A stretch of 64,000 bases of DNA from Bin5 sp965116395 (lineage in GTDB: Bacteria; Chloroflexota; Anaerolineae; Caldilineales; Caldilineaceae). The DNA is taken from contig OZ220684.1 of the NCBI GenBank assembly GCA_965116395.1, forward strand, positions 3,534,001 through 3,598,000, in the 5' to 3' direction. The position numbers were made by a program, and so were the translations under genes. How positions within the stretch are numbered: position 1 is the stretch's first letter; every line of letters begins with the position of its first letter. The notes under the pieces are model-generated. The model was not told the DNA's origin and did no database searches. It was given only the letters and a program-made list of their open reading frames with translations. Of this stretch, positions 1-9,145 are shown one piece after another.

Positions 1-927
1 GACCGTAGCCAGATGCACATTGCCCATCTTATACTGCGACATGCCGTAGAACGAGTCGTCCAGGTTGTCCTCCTCGTCGTCGGCCGCCGCCACCAGGACC
101 GGCTCGCTCCAGTGCAGAAAGTCGTGGCTGCGGCACTGAAAGACACGCCGCTGACTGTAGGCGGCGAAGTTGTGCGGCTCGTTGGTTATGGTGAAGGAGC
201 GGCGATTCTGCGGATTGCGCATGTTGTTCGCGCCGGCCGCAACCATCATCACATGCCGCGTATTCTGCACGAACTCACGCGCATATTCATCATAGAAGAG
301 TGCCGACACGTCGTCGAGCTTGGATCCCAGCATTCCGATCGATGGCAGCTCGTCATAAACGGTCCAATGAATGCCATCAGGCGAGCGCGCGCACCTGATA
401 TTGTGAAAACTGGCGACCTCGTCGTTCCGCATGTGAGAGAAGAGCGCGCGAAAACGCTCGTCCGGGCTGGAAGGATGGGGATCTAGCACGACATTCATCG
501 AGTGGACCTGCCCAAACTCGCTGTCGCCCAGAACAATGTTGGTCTTGTGGCCGTACAGTTCGTATGCATCCAGTTCCGGCTTCTGCCAGTGGATCCCGTC
601 CTCGCTCTCGGCATAAAGCTGGCGCGAAAAGGTTCCAAAGGGGTTGTTCGGGATCGGCTCGGGCGCGGGTTTTCCGGCCATGTCCTCATACCAGCACTTG
701 AAGAGGCCATCCTGCGGGTCGCGCAGCACGCAGTAATTCGAATAGGTAAAATAGGGCACGTGCTCCCAGGGGCGATCCTTGCTGATAAGAGGTGTTTCCA
801 GGCGGCGTTTGGGCCGGTGCCAGCGGCGCGTCACATCCTGCACAGAATCGATTATGACATTGTCCAGAAAAGTCTGTGTAAACTCTTTGACGTACAGTTG
901 GGTGCTGTCCCTGCTCAGATCGCGCAT
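1..927 (-). CDS. Propeller glycosidase-like protein, C-terminus cut by window edge
   Basis: An open frame runs from an ATG at 927 to the window edge without a stop, so the first 309 codons are seen. A GGGGAG ribosome site lies about 8 bases before the ATG. The protein begins MRDLSRDSTQLYVKEF, has no signal peptide, and contains phrases typical of five-bladed GH32/GH43-like propellers, such as YAESEDGIHWQKPEL near residue 105 and CARSPDGIHWTVYDE near residue 180. It is the last visible gene of the leftward catabolic run and lies 71 bases after the oxidoreductase gene. Role inferred: hydrolysis or binding of a glycoside. Substrate unknown. Family assignment is by general pattern, not a firm match. 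Confidence 0.7.
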   Translation of the reverse strand, partial: MRDLSRDSTQLYVKEFTQTFLDNVIIDSVQDVTRRWHRPKRRLETPLISKDRPWEHVPYFTYSNYCVLRDPQDGLFKCWYEDMAGKPAPEPIPNNPFGTFSRQLYAESEDGIHWQKPELDAYELYGHKTNIVLGDSEFGQVHSMNVVLDPHPSSPDERFRALFSHMRNDEVASFHNIRCARSPDGIHWTVYDELPSIGMLGSKLDDVSALFYDEYAREFVQNTRHVMMVAAGANNMRNPQNRRSFTITNEPHNFAAYSQRRVFQCRSHDFLHWSEPVLVAAADDEEDNLDDSFYGMSQYKMGNVHLATV

Positions 928-997
928 GTCTTTTCTCCCCGGCCCTCGTCTACTCAACAGTTGAACTTAATATGTATGACTGATGGTACACCGCCAG

Positions 998-2941
998 TCA
1001 GATCGCATGGCCGATTCGCGCGCCATCAGTGGTGGCCTCGAAGATAAATCGGGAAGCGCTGGCAGCGCCGATGACATGCAGTTCGTCAACCTTGCCCGCC
1101 AGCGCAGTGGCCAGCGGATTGTAGGGCTGGCTGCCGGCTGCAATGACAATCGCGTCGAACGGACCGACTGCCTGCTCGTCATCGGTGTATATGCTCTTCA
1201 GGTTTGCACCTGCCCTATTTGCGCCCGCCAAGTCGTGCCCGACTATTATCCTCACTCCGTAATCGGCCAGTCGTTGGCAGAGCATCGCTGCGTCCCGTTC
1301 GCCCAGGTCGGCGCCGGCCCGGGCCATCGCGGCCACGAAAGTGACCGCCACCCCCGCGCTGCGCAGGTGGTCGGCAGCCACAAAGGCCTGCGCATGACCG
1401 TCGCGGTCAACGACCAGAACGTTTTTGCAGCTATCCGTTTTGCCGTCAAGCACTTCATGGACAGTCAGAGCGTCCTTGTCGTTGCCGTTGATCCGCGCTC
1501 GAATTGGGCTCGAACCCGTCGCCAGGATCACCGCATCCGGGTGCAACGCCAGTATGCTATCATCTGTTGCCTCGACGCCTGTCCGAACTTCAAAACGACC
1601 GCTAGCGGCTTGACGCTGATAGTACTCTGCGATTGTCGAAAAGTTGCGGCGCAACGGCGCCGCGCCGGCCAGGTGGACCTGACCACCGACGCGATCCGCC
1701 CTCTCCAGGACAATCACCTCATGGCCCCGCTCAGATGCGATTATCGCAGCCTCCATGCCGGCCGGACCTGCGCCCGCAATCACGACCCGCCTGCGCAACG
1801 CAGCGGGCACAGGAGTCGCCCAGTCCTTCTCACGGCCGGTCACCGGGTTGTAGATGCAGCCGACCGGACCCTCGCCGCCGTCACAACAGAACTGACAGCG
1901 GATGCAGAGCCTGATCTCACCGCGCCGGCCGTCGCGCAGCTTGTTCACAAAATGGGCATCGGCAAAATGACCCTTTGTAATGCCCACTACGTCCAGACAG
2001 CCCTTCGCCAGTGCAGCCTCCGCCACCTCCGGCGTAACGATGCCGCCGGCATGAAATACGGGCAGATCAATCGCACGGCGCACGCGCGCAACCCTTTCTA
2101 GCTGCGCCGCTTCCGCCATATACATTGACCCTGTATGATGAAGCGCCCCGCCGACGGTGAGGCTCACATAGTCGATCAGTCCCTTGGCCTTCAGAAGCTC
2201 GATCAGGCGAATACAGTCCTTTTCGTCATAGCCATTCGTGTGCATGTCGTGAGCCTTCAAGCGCACCCCGACGACAAAGTCGTCGCCCACGGCTTTCCGC
2301 ATCGCCGTCAGCGCATCACCGAGCAGCCGGGCCCTATTGGCGAAGTTTCCCCCGTAGGCATCATCGCGGCGGTTGCAGGCTGGGCTGAGGAACTGCGAGA
2401 GCAGATGATGCTGATGTGCATGCAGCTCCACGCCATCGGCGCCGCCGGCCCGCGCCCGCCAGGCCGCCCGACCGCAACACGCGACAAGGTCCTCAAGTTC
2501 CTCCTCCGACCAGGAGGCGACATGCTCCGACGCCGGAATGGGCGGACTGATAACGCTCGGCACCACGCGCGCAGCCGGCGCGGTCGGCATCGGCTCGCAA
2601 AATTCAGACAGATGTACCTGGGCGCCGCGGGGACAAAACTGGGCGATGAACTTCGCGCCGTGACGGTGTACCGCTTGCGTCAGCGTTCGGTAGGAGGCGA
2701 TGAAACGATCGTCAAGATTCTGGAAATAGGCCGGGTGATCGCCTTCTCGCACCGTCGTCGCGCCCAGCGTAACCAATGCGATTCCCCCTTTGGCGCGCTC
2801 CTCGAAGTAGGCCCGGCAGCTGTCGTTGGGCACGCCGTTGTGGTGCATCCACGACGCCATGTGGCCGGTACTGCATATGCGGTTTCGCAGCGTCATCCCC
2901 TTGATTGTCAGTTGCGAAAAAATATGGGGGTAGTCTGTCAT
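998..2941 (-). CDS. Old-yellow-enzyme/2,4-dienoyl-CoA reductase-type flavin oxidoreductase
   Basis: 647 residues, the usual length of the three-domain FadH/trimethylamine dehydrogenase family. Residues 1-340 form the FMN TIM barrel, with the family stretch around HAHQHHLLSQFLSP (174-187) and NRRDDAYGG (190-198). A 4Fe-4S cluster site follows (C346, C349, C352, C362). A Rossmann dinucleotide site GAGPAGMEAA lies near 390-399. The enzyme would be cytosolic and pass electrons between NAD(P)H, the cluster and FMN. Relatives reduce enoyl thioesters or oxidatively demethylate N-methylated amines. The sarcosine-oxidase-like gene upstream favours the latter, but this is inference. Ribosome site weak; the start is 43 bases after the preceding gene. 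Confidence 0.88.
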   Translation of the reverse strand: MTDYPHIFSQLTIKGMTLRNRICSTGHMASWMHHNGVPNDSCRAYFEERAKGGIALVTLGATTVREGDHPAYFQNLDDRFIASYRTLTQAVHRHGAKFIAQFCPRGAQVHLSEFCEPMPTAPAARVVPSVISPPIPASEHVASWSEEELEDLVACCGRAAWRARAGGADGVELHAHQHHLLSQFLSPACNRRDDAYGGNFANRARLLGDALTAMRKAVGDDFVVGVRLKAHDMHTNGYDEKDCIRLIELLKAKGLIDYVSLTVGGALHHTGSMYMAEAAQLERVARVRRAIDLPVFHAGGIVTPEVAEAALAKGCLDVVGITKGHFADAHFVNKLRDGRRGEIRLCIRCQFCCDGGEGPVGCIYNPVTGREKDWATPVPAALRRRVVIAGAGPAGMEAAIIASERGHEVIVLERADRVGGQVHLAGAAPLRRNFSTIAEYYQRQAASGRFEVRTGVEATDDSILALHPDAVILATGSSPIRARINGNDKDALTVHEVLDGKTDSCKNVLVVDRDGHAQAFVAADHLRSAGVAVTFVAAMARAGADLGERDAAMLCQRLADYGVRIIVGHDLAGANRAGANLKSIYTDDEQAVGPFDAIVIAAGSQPYNPLATALAGKVDELHVIGAASASRFIFEATTDGARIGHAI

Positions 2942-2984
2942 AAGTCAGTGGGAGTCGCCCTCATCTGTGGCTGAAATGAAATGC

Positions 2985-4601
2985 TCAGTGCCACGCCAGT
3001 TCCCGGAAGTTGTGAATACGATGAAAAGTGGCGAGGTCTGCGTCATGATAGTTCCCTGAATTTCTGCCGGTGCGCGAAAGAATCGCCAGGTCGTCACCTT
3101 CAACGACCATGGACGGATACATAAACGATTGACTCGAAGTGGGAGCGATGGCAACGCAGCCGACAGGCAGCCAGTTCAATCCGTCCTTGCCGCAGTACAG
3201 CATCAGGAAGCGTCTCTCCCCGTTAAGGCCGCCATCCAGCATCTGCGGCTCAGCGCTTGAAATAATGTTGCTGGTCATCCAGAACAGCCGCGTAAGTTCG
3301 TCATAGACGATACAGAACTTGGACTGTCCACCCGGCCAGGGATAGTGCTGGTCGAACCGCAGGTTCAGATTCGTACCGTCGTCTTCAAGGTCGAAGAGCG
3401 CGGCGATGCCTGGCGTGGTGCCTGTATGCTTTGGGTTGACGCGGCAGGCGATCCTGAGTTGTCCGTCCACGTCCATGACGTTCCCTTCAAGATTCCAGTC
3501 GTCAAACAGGTCCGGCTGGTGATGGTCATGCGCGGTTCTGAACTGCCGAGCCGTCTGTGTTGCCGGAATGACCTGGGACACACGCCATGCGCTTGGGTCC
3601 AGCAGGTCTCTCGAGAGGTCGGCGGCGATCGCAACCGTGGCTTTGTGTCTTTGGTCTAGAACCCAATACAGCTGTCCATCTCTGATCACCATGTTCGTCT
3701 GGCAGTTCCAGAAGGCCCCCTCCAATACCATAGCGGGATCGGACCAGGTTTCGCCCTCATCGTCGCTGCGCATGAAATAGACGTCCTGGTGCTGACGGGG
3801 CTGTGTAAACATATAGAGTTTGTCTTCGACGACAAACGGTGTTCCTTCGGCGAGCGGCAGGTCAGGCAAACTTTGCCAGCTTCTGCCGCCGTCAACGCTG
3901 CGCGACATCATCAGGTGGTCGGGTCCAACCCTTCGCTGCCAGCAGGGGGCGGCAACAAGAAACTGGCCGCTGGGCAACCGGGCCATACCTGGGTCATGAA
4001 TAAAGTACTTCACATGATCGGGAACTTGGGCTGCGATGGTGTAGTTCTGGGCCAAGGGAGGTGAGAAGGGATTCCGGACGCGCTGACGCGCAGAGGAACT
4101 GTCGCCGCCACCATACCCGGCATCGTCGCCGGTCTTGCCGGCCGGCGAAGGGGCCGCGGCGACAAGTACGCACCAGGGCGCGTCCGAAGTGAGGTCCAGT
4201 CCTGGCGAACCGATGTCGATGCGTTCACCTTCCCGCATTCGTTTCTGATAGACCGCGCAGTCAAGCGCCGTGCCGTCGCACACTACGCGGAATGCCGAAA
4301 CATTCGCCTGCCGGAAGCCCATGCGTTCGAGCTGCTCTGCCCGGCTCTGCCCACCTCGTCCTCGCGCAGGGGTAATGGCGTAGGCGACTCCTGCCTGGCG
4401 GCAGATTTTGCGTGTGCCGAAGAAACTCGAGCGAATAAAGCTCCGGCCCGCCAGCGCCTCCGGCAGCTCGGCCAAGGTATGACCCAAATCCAGGAAAAGG
4501 CGCGCCCCTTTGGCCAGGGTATCGGTTTCCCATTCTAGCGGCTCAAGCACGGCTAGCGCGCCGTCTACAAGCGCCTCTGCACCGTGGTCGGAACGCGTCA
4601 C
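2985..4601 (-). CDS. Sialidase-like BNR-repeat protein
   Basis: 538 residues. Two clear Asp boxes are visible, SVDGGRSWQSL and SDDEGETWSDP, with the weaker GKDGLNWLPV, so the C-terminal two thirds is a sialidase-type six-bladed propeller. The N-terminal 150 residues are a separate domain ending in a Gly/Ser-rich linker (AGYGGGDSSSARQR). No signal peptide is visible, so the protein should be cytosolic. The annotated start is GTG at 4601, but the good AGGAGG site lies 22 bases before it and would place an in-frame ATC (4614-4616) at ideal spacing. Hydrolase activity is inferred from fold only; such propellers can also be non-enzymatic. Confidence 0.78.
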   Translation of the reverse strand: MTRSDHGAEALVDGALAVLEPLEWETDTLAKGARLFLDLGHTLAELPEALAGRSFIRSSFFGTRKICRQAGVAYAITPARGRGGQSRAEQLERMGFRQANVSAFRVVCDGTALDCAVYQKRMREGERIDIGSPGLDLTSDAPWCVLVAAAPSPAGKTGDDAGYGGGDSSSARQRVRNPFSPPLAQNYTIAAQVPDHVKYFIHDPGMARLPSGQFLVAAPCWQRRVGPDHLMMSRSVDGGRSWQSLPDLPLAEGTPFVVEDKLYMFTQPRQHQDVYFMRSDDEGETWSDPAMVLEGAFWNCQTNMVIRDGQLYWVLDQRHKATVAIAADLSRDLLDPSAWRVSQVIPATQTARQFRTAHDHHQPDLFDDWNLEGNVMDVDGQLRIACRVNPKHTGTTPGIAALFDLEDDGTNLNLRFDQHYPWPGGQSKFCIVYDELTRLFWMTSNIISSAEPQMLDGGLNGERRFLMLYCGKDGLNWLPVGCVAIAPTSSQSFMYPSMVVEGDDLAILSRTGRNSGNYHDADLATFHRIHNFRELAWH

Positions 4602-4676
4602 TGTTGAGTTCGTGATGGTTCCCTCCTAGAGAAGGGGACTGTAGCCCGATTCAGACGCTACATCTTCCTCAAGAGT

Positions 4677-6203
4677 CTAGATCGGCCAGATTGCGTCCAT
4701 CTGCCATGCCTCCAGAGATTGAAGGGTCGCGTTGCCCCCCAACGAGAAAATCTGAACGCCCAGGCTGTCAGGCCGCGCCGGATATATACGCTTGCCCAGG
4801 TACTGGCCGCCATCCGTAAAGACCTCGACCACGCTGCGGTCAACGAAGACGCGCAACTCGATCGGCTTGTCGTAGGAGTGCCTGACGATACAGCGCTGCG
4901 ACTCACGATTCTTGACCGTCTGACTGACACTCGAACGGGTAACGTCCAGGACCAGCATCCTGTCAGGACTCAGCTTGTCCGGTGGCTGCGTTGAATCATT
5001 GGGGTTGACGTTGAAGCGGATCATCGTCTGCTCAGCGCCGTCGGGCGAACAGCAAACGCTCAGGCCGAACTCCTCTGCACTTTCCCAACTGAAGAGAGCC
5101 CGGATCTCCAAACGGTTACCGCGCACGCGGTCAAGCGTGATCATCGAATCTCCCGCCAAGTGGATGTTGGATAATGTGACAGGATTGCGGCGCAGGGCCT
5201 CCAGCTCCTCTACCGGGTTCAGGAGCAGGTCGCCTTGCTCTGACATAGAGAGCGCCATCGGCAGGGACATGATCCCCGACCAGCCCGATGCCCGCTGGAT
5301 GTAACCGAATCGCCCCTCGGACAGCCTGCCAAAGAGAACGCGGCGGCCGTTGCCGTCCAGAAGCGTCTGGCACTCATTCAGGATGCCTGTCCTGTTGGAG
5401 AAATTCGTCTCGCCATAGGCCTGTCTCCCGTATCTTGTGGGCGTGAATCTCTGGTTCGCGTAGGTTCCCGTATAGTATTGCGGCCCGCGACGGTGGCTGG
5501 CAAAGAGCAGGACATGCCTGTCGCCCAACGGAAAAAAGTCTGGAACAGCACAGTCCTCACCGATTTCAGTATGCTCACCGCCCTCATAGAGGGTATGCAG
5601 ATATTCCCACTGCGCCAGATCTTTCGACCTGAACAGAAAGGCCCTGTCCGGCTCAAGTCCGTCAAATGCTTCCTGGCTGCTGTTTCCAGTAAGCGCATAA
5701 TAAGTGTCGCCTTCGATCCACGCGCAGGGGGCCCCATCCACCTTGTAGGCGTCGCCAGGCACCGGTGTCGGGATAACCGGATTCGCTGGATGCTTTTCCC
5801 ACTCGACCAGCAGATCATCCTGACTCGTGGCAAGGCAGATCCCACCCCGCACGCCGTGGTAGATAATGGTAGGCACTCCCTCCATGTTGACAAAAGCCGT
5901 GCCGCTGTAGCAGCCGTCCCGGTCATAAGGGTCCACCGGCGCCAGTGCGATCGGCAGGTCCTGCCAGTGTACAAGATCTTCGCTGACGGCATGTCCCCAG
6001 TGTATCGTTCCCGTTGCCCCGCCGTGGTAAGCGCCGTAGGGGTTATTCTGGTAGAACAGGTGATACCGGCCCTTCCAGAAGATAGTCCCGTTCGGGTCAT
6101 TCAGCCAGTTGTGCGGGGCCAGGAAGTGGTAGGCCGGGCGATACGGGTCGGACGCAAGTTTCAGGCGGTTCAGGTCCGCGACGTCCGCGTCTGTTTCGAT
6201 CAT
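4677..6203 (-). CDS. GH32-family hydrolase (levanase/invertase-like), atypical active site
   Basis: 508 residues from the ATG at 6203, chosen because AGAGGTGG lies directly upstream; the open frame extends further, to 6296. The family's nucleophile motif is intact (HNWLNDPNG, D36), followed by a five-bladed propeller and a C-terminal beta-sandwich (VDRSVVEVFTDGGQY, a GH32 hallmark). The RDP motif appears as YKVDGAPCAW (Asp kept, Arg lost) and the ECP motif as GEDCAVPDFF, so substrate specificity probably differs from invertase. No signal peptide: it likely cleaves an imported fructoside or related sugar. It is the first gene after the terminator at 6281-6317. Confidence 0.87.
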   Translation of the reverse strand: MIETDADVADLNRLKLASDPYRPAYHFLAPHNWLNDPNGTIFWKGRYHLFYQNNPYGAYHGGATGTIHWGHAVSEDLVHWQDLPIALAPVDPYDRDGCYSGTAFVNMEGVPTIIYHGVRGGICLATSQDDLLVEWEKHPANPVIPTPVPGDAYKVDGAPCAWIEGDTYYALTGNSSQEAFDGLEPDRAFLFRSKDLAQWEYLHTLYEGGEHTEIGEDCAVPDFFPLGDRHVLLFASHRRGPQYYTGTYANQRFTPTRYGRQAYGETNFSNRTGILNECQTLLDGNGRRVLFGRLSEGRFGYIQRASGWSGIMSLPMALSMSEQGDLLLNPVEELEALRRNPVTLSNIHLAGDSMITLDRVRGNRLEIRALFSWESAEEFGLSVCCSPDGAEQTMIRFNVNPNDSTQPPDKLSPDRMLVLDVTRSSVSQTVKNRESQRCIVRHSYDKPIELRVFVDRSVVEVFTDGGQYLGKRIYPARPDSLGVQIFSLGGNATLQSLEAWQMDAIWPI

Positions 6204-6280
6204 CTGCCCACCTCTCTTGGCGGCTGGGAATGCGGCTGAATCCAGAGGATGGAACGCTTGGCCGCAGTCAAGGGTTGTTG

Positions 6281-6317
6281 AAAAAGTTGCGAGCACCCCC
6301 GTTGGAGTGCTCGCAAC
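6281..6317 (-). terminator. Rho-independent terminator after the binding-protein gene
   Basis: A perfect 11-bp stem (GTTGCGAGCAC at 6286-6296 with GTGCTCGCAAC at 6307-6317) and a 10-base loop. Read on the minus strand it is followed at once by TTTTT. It sits 43 bases after the stop of the leftward ABC binding-protein gene and separates that operon from the GH32 gene. Confidence 0.9.
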
Positions 6318-6359
6318 GAGCTATTCCAGCATTCCAGAGTCGAACCTGGACGAAATCGT

Positions 6360-8099
6360 CTACTGTGAATCAGCATCCGGATCCCAGAGCCACCAGTTGG
6401 CGATATCGACCAGCTGCGGCACGATGTACACACTGACATCGAGGTCAAGGTCTACACCCTGAAGGCGTTTGCTCTTGAGGGCGATCCACGACTCACCGAT
6501 GAGTTGCGGTATGAAGACCTCCTCGTTCAGGATGCAGTCCAGTTCCTGGAAGTAAGGCGTCTGTGCCTCTATGTCTGTCTCAGCGAAGATGTTGGCCCAG
6601 AGCTCCTTTGCCTTGTCCGCATTGGTGCTGTACTCACTCCAGTGATAGTCCCGTTCTACGTCCAGCGGCCAGTAGCCCAGATCGACCGTACCAACCATAT
6701 ACGGCTCGAGGACATAGGGATTGGTGCCCGGGCCCCAGTTGGCGATGGCGAAGTCGAACTCGGTGCCGCGCGGCCCTTTGCCATTACGGTAGTCGGCCCA
6801 GGAGGCCGCGTCGATGAGATCGACGTTGGTCTTGAAACCGAGCTGGGTGTAGGCCTCATGCAGCATGACGGCGTAGTCGACGCGCATCTTGTTGCCTGGA
6901 TAGACAGTCAGTTCAAGCTGGTATTCGGCGCGTTTGTCCGCGGTCATGCCGATTTCGTCGAGCAGCGCCTTCGCCTTGTCCAGGTCGTATTCAAACTCGA
7001 TCAAGGTGGGGCACTCGAACCGCGTTCCGTGGAACCAGCTGTGGCGCACCACGCCAAAGCCCTGCATCACGTTGTCCACGAAGCCCTGCCGGTCGGCAGC
7101 GTACAACAGCGCCTGCTTGGCCTTCGGGTTTTGCCACAAGCCATCGCCGGCATGCCAGTTCGGCGTCTGAATCCAGAAGCCCATCACGTTGTCGGCCACC
7201 AGCACATCGATGTCGGGATTGTCCATCATCCGCACAGCCTCTTCAGGGGGCGCTTCCCACACGATGTCGAGTTCGCCCTTTTCCAGCATGATGATCGCCG
7301 TCTCTACCGGCGCGAACTTCACGAAGACGCGCTCGGGGCCGGGCTGTCCGCCCCAGTAGTTATCGAAACGCGCATATTCGACATACTGACCAGGCACATG
7401 CTCCACGAACTGGTAAGGACCGGTGCCGATCGGCCCTGTGACCCAGTAGTCGCTCGTGCCCGCAACCAGTTCGTCGCGGTCAAGCGTTTCAAGAGCATGC
7501 TTGGGCATCATCGGATGTTCGACATAGCCCAAAAACCCGGGAAAGAAGCTGGGATCCTGCTCAGTCAGCACGAACTCAACCGTGTAATCGTCAACGATGC
7601 GAATGCCGGTAATCTCATCGGCGCCCTCTTCCCCCTGCTTGTAGGCGAACAGCCCTTCAACCCGCTCCGCTTCGGCCTTCAGCGCCTCCGGCGGCAGGAT
7701 GCCGGGATCATACTTCAGTTCGAAGGAGTACTTGACGTCCTCGGCGGTGAAATCCTCGCCGTCATGGAATTTGACGCCCTCCCGCAGATGCACCGTGTAG
7801 ATCAGCCCATCGTCGGATACGTCATAGCCGGTGGCGAGGACGGGGATAAAGCTGCCTGTGGTGGTAAAGAAGAGCTCCTCCCACATCCACGTTGTCACCT
7901 CGTCCCTCTTGATATGGTGGAACCAGTCCTTGCTTCCATCCCAGGAAGGCTGCCAGAAGTTGAGCGTGCCGCCGTACTGTCTCTCTGTAGGCGGTTCCTG
8001 CATGGTGGTGGCGGCCGGGGCCGTATCCACCGGTGCGCAGCCGGTAAGCAGCAGAGCCGCTACGATTAGCATATTTACTGCAAGCAGTAGCCGTTTCAT
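6360..8099 (-). CDS. Peptide/nickel-type ABC transporter lipoprotein (SBP family 5)
   Basis: 579 residues from the ATG at 8099, which has GGAGGAG six bases upstream. The N-terminus is a lipoprotein signal (MKRLLLAVNMLIVAALLLTG, then Cys), so the protein is anchored outside the membrane. The mature part starts with the family phrase YGGTLNF and has GLIYTVHLREGVKFHDGEDF, the SBP family 5 signature region. It binds the ligand and delivers it to the two permeases encoded just upstream (8215-10108). Ligands of the family include di- and oligopeptides, nickel and glycosides; the M19 peptidase-like neighbour suggests peptide-like ligands. No ATPase gene lies nearby. Confidence 0.93.
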   Translation of the reverse strand: MKRLLLAVNMLIVAALLLTGCAPVDTAPAATTMQEPPTERQYGGTLNFWQPSWDGSKDWFHHIKRDEVTTWMWEELFFTTTGSFIPVLATGYDVSDDGLIYTVHLREGVKFHDGEDFTAEDVKYSFELKYDPGILPPEALKAEAERVEGLFAYKQGEEGADEITGIRIVDDYTVEFVLTEQDPSFFPGFLGYVEHPMMPKHALETLDRDELVAGTSDYWVTGPIGTGPYQFVEHVPGQYVEYARFDNYWGGQPGPERVFVKFAPVETAIIMLEKGELDIVWEAPPEEAVRMMDNPDIDVLVADNVMGFWIQTPNWHAGDGLWQNPKAKQALLYAADRQGFVDNVMQGFGVVRHSWFHGTRFECPTLIEFEYDLDKAKALLDEIGMTADKRAEYQLELTVYPGNKMRVDYAVMLHEAYTQLGFKTNVDLIDAASWADYRNGKGPRGTEFDFAIANWGPGTNPYVLEPYMVGTVDLGYWPLDVERDYHWSEYSTNADKAKELWANIFAETDIEAQTPYFQELDCILNEEVFIPQLIGESWIALKSKRLQGVDLDLDVSVYIVPQLVDIANWWLWDPDADSQ

Positions 8100-8214
8100 C
8101 GTTTTCTCCTCCAGTCCTGACGTGAGCCGGTGCGGCTCGTTAGGGTTGTCTGACATTTTTCGAGAAAGCTGAACGACCAGAGTTCTCGCACCTCCTTTCG
8201 GCTATGACTAAAGT

Positions 8215-9105
8215 TTAGCCGGTTTCCATGCCGCGCGGATCCAGTGCGTCGCGTAGCCCATCACCGATGAAGTTAATCGAAAGCACAGAAAGCATAATGG
8301 CGATACCGGGCGGCACCCACAGCCAGGGCACCCGCTCCAGAATGTTCAGCGATTGCGCTGAGCTCATCATGTTTCCCCAACTGGCAGTAGGGGGCGGCAC
8401 ACCGAGGCCAAGAAATGAGAGGCCTGCTTCAAGGAGAATGGCACCGGCGACGCCGAAAGTGGCGTGAACTACCAGCGGTGCTACCACACCGGGCAGTACG
8501 TGCCGCAGGATGATCCGGTGGGTGGGCAGACCAAGCGAGCGTGCGGCGGTCACGTAGTCCATCTCCCGCAACGAAAGGATTTGACCGCGCACCAGCCGCG
8601 TTGGCTCCGGCCACCCCATTATTCCGATGGCAAGCATCGAGTTATACATGCTGGGGCCAAGAATCGAGACCAGGAAGATGATTACGATCATGGTTGGGAT
8701 CGTCATGACGACATCTACGGCGCGCATGATGATCCAGTCCAGTTTGCTGCCATAGTAGCCGGCGATCGCGCCCAGAAGAATGGCGATCGTTTCATAGATG
8801 CCGACAGCTACCAGCCCCACACTGAGAGAGACCCGGCCGGCGTGGATCAGGCGGGAGAACACGTCGCGGCCCAGAGAATCGGTGCCCAGCCAGTGCGTCG
8901 ATGTGGGCGGTTTGCGGTAGAGGCTCAACTCCTGCTTGGTCGGAGAGTGCGGAGCGACTGCGGGCGCGAAGACGGCGAGCAACACCATAATCAGCAGCAC
9001 ACCAAGGCCGAGCATCGCCAGACGGTGCCGTGAAAAGCGACGCACCGCGCGCCTGGCAGGTGTATCGACAAACAGCTGTTGCTCCGCCTGCAGATCGTTG
9101 GCCAT
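8215..9105 (-). CDS. ABC transporter permease, DppC/OppC type
   Basis: 296 residues from the ATG at 9105, which has GGAGGG eight bases upstream; a longer frame to 9228 overlaps the preceding gene and is less likely. Typical DppC layout: a cytosolic N-tail with the RFSRHRLAMLGLG segment entering the first helix, an extracytoplasmic loop with THWLGTDSLGRDVFSR, and about six helices. The ATPase contact loop is AARSLGLPTHRIILRHVLP. It pairs with the DppB-like gene 40 bases upstream and the binding protein downstream. Ends with DGLRDALDPR, usual for the family. Confidence 0.94.
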   Translation of the reverse strand: MANDLQAEQQLFVDTPARRAVRRFSRHRLAMLGLGVLLIMVLLAVFAPAVAPHSPTKQELSLYRKPPTSTHWLGTDSLGRDVFSRLIHAGRVSLSVGLVAVGIYETIAILLGAIAGYYGSKLDWIIMRAVDVVMTIPTMIVIIFLVSILGPSMYNSMLAIGIMGWPEPTRLVRGQILSLREMDYVTAARSLGLPTHRIILRHVLPGVVAPLVVHATFGVAGAILLEAGLSFLGLGVPPPTASWGNMMSSAQSLNILERVPWLWVPPGIAIMLSVLSINFIGDGLRDALDPRGMETG

Positions 9106-9145
9106 CGGCCCGGCCCTCCAGCGCCGCACAGGTCTGTGCGGAAGT

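Noticed and set aside
13..1047. Plus-strand open frames over the first kilobase.
   Set aside because: They lie opposite the edge-cut propeller gene and the end of the oxidoreductase gene, which have recognisable proteins and ribosome sites.
6504..8069. 521-codon open frame on the plus strand.
   Set aside because: It is exactly opposite the binding-protein gene, whose lipobox and family motifs are clear; high GC makes long antisense frames common here.
8160..8200. CGAGAA...TTCTCG inverted repeat between the permease and binding-protein genes.
   Set aside because: Six-base arms with a 16-base loop are too weak to call a structure.
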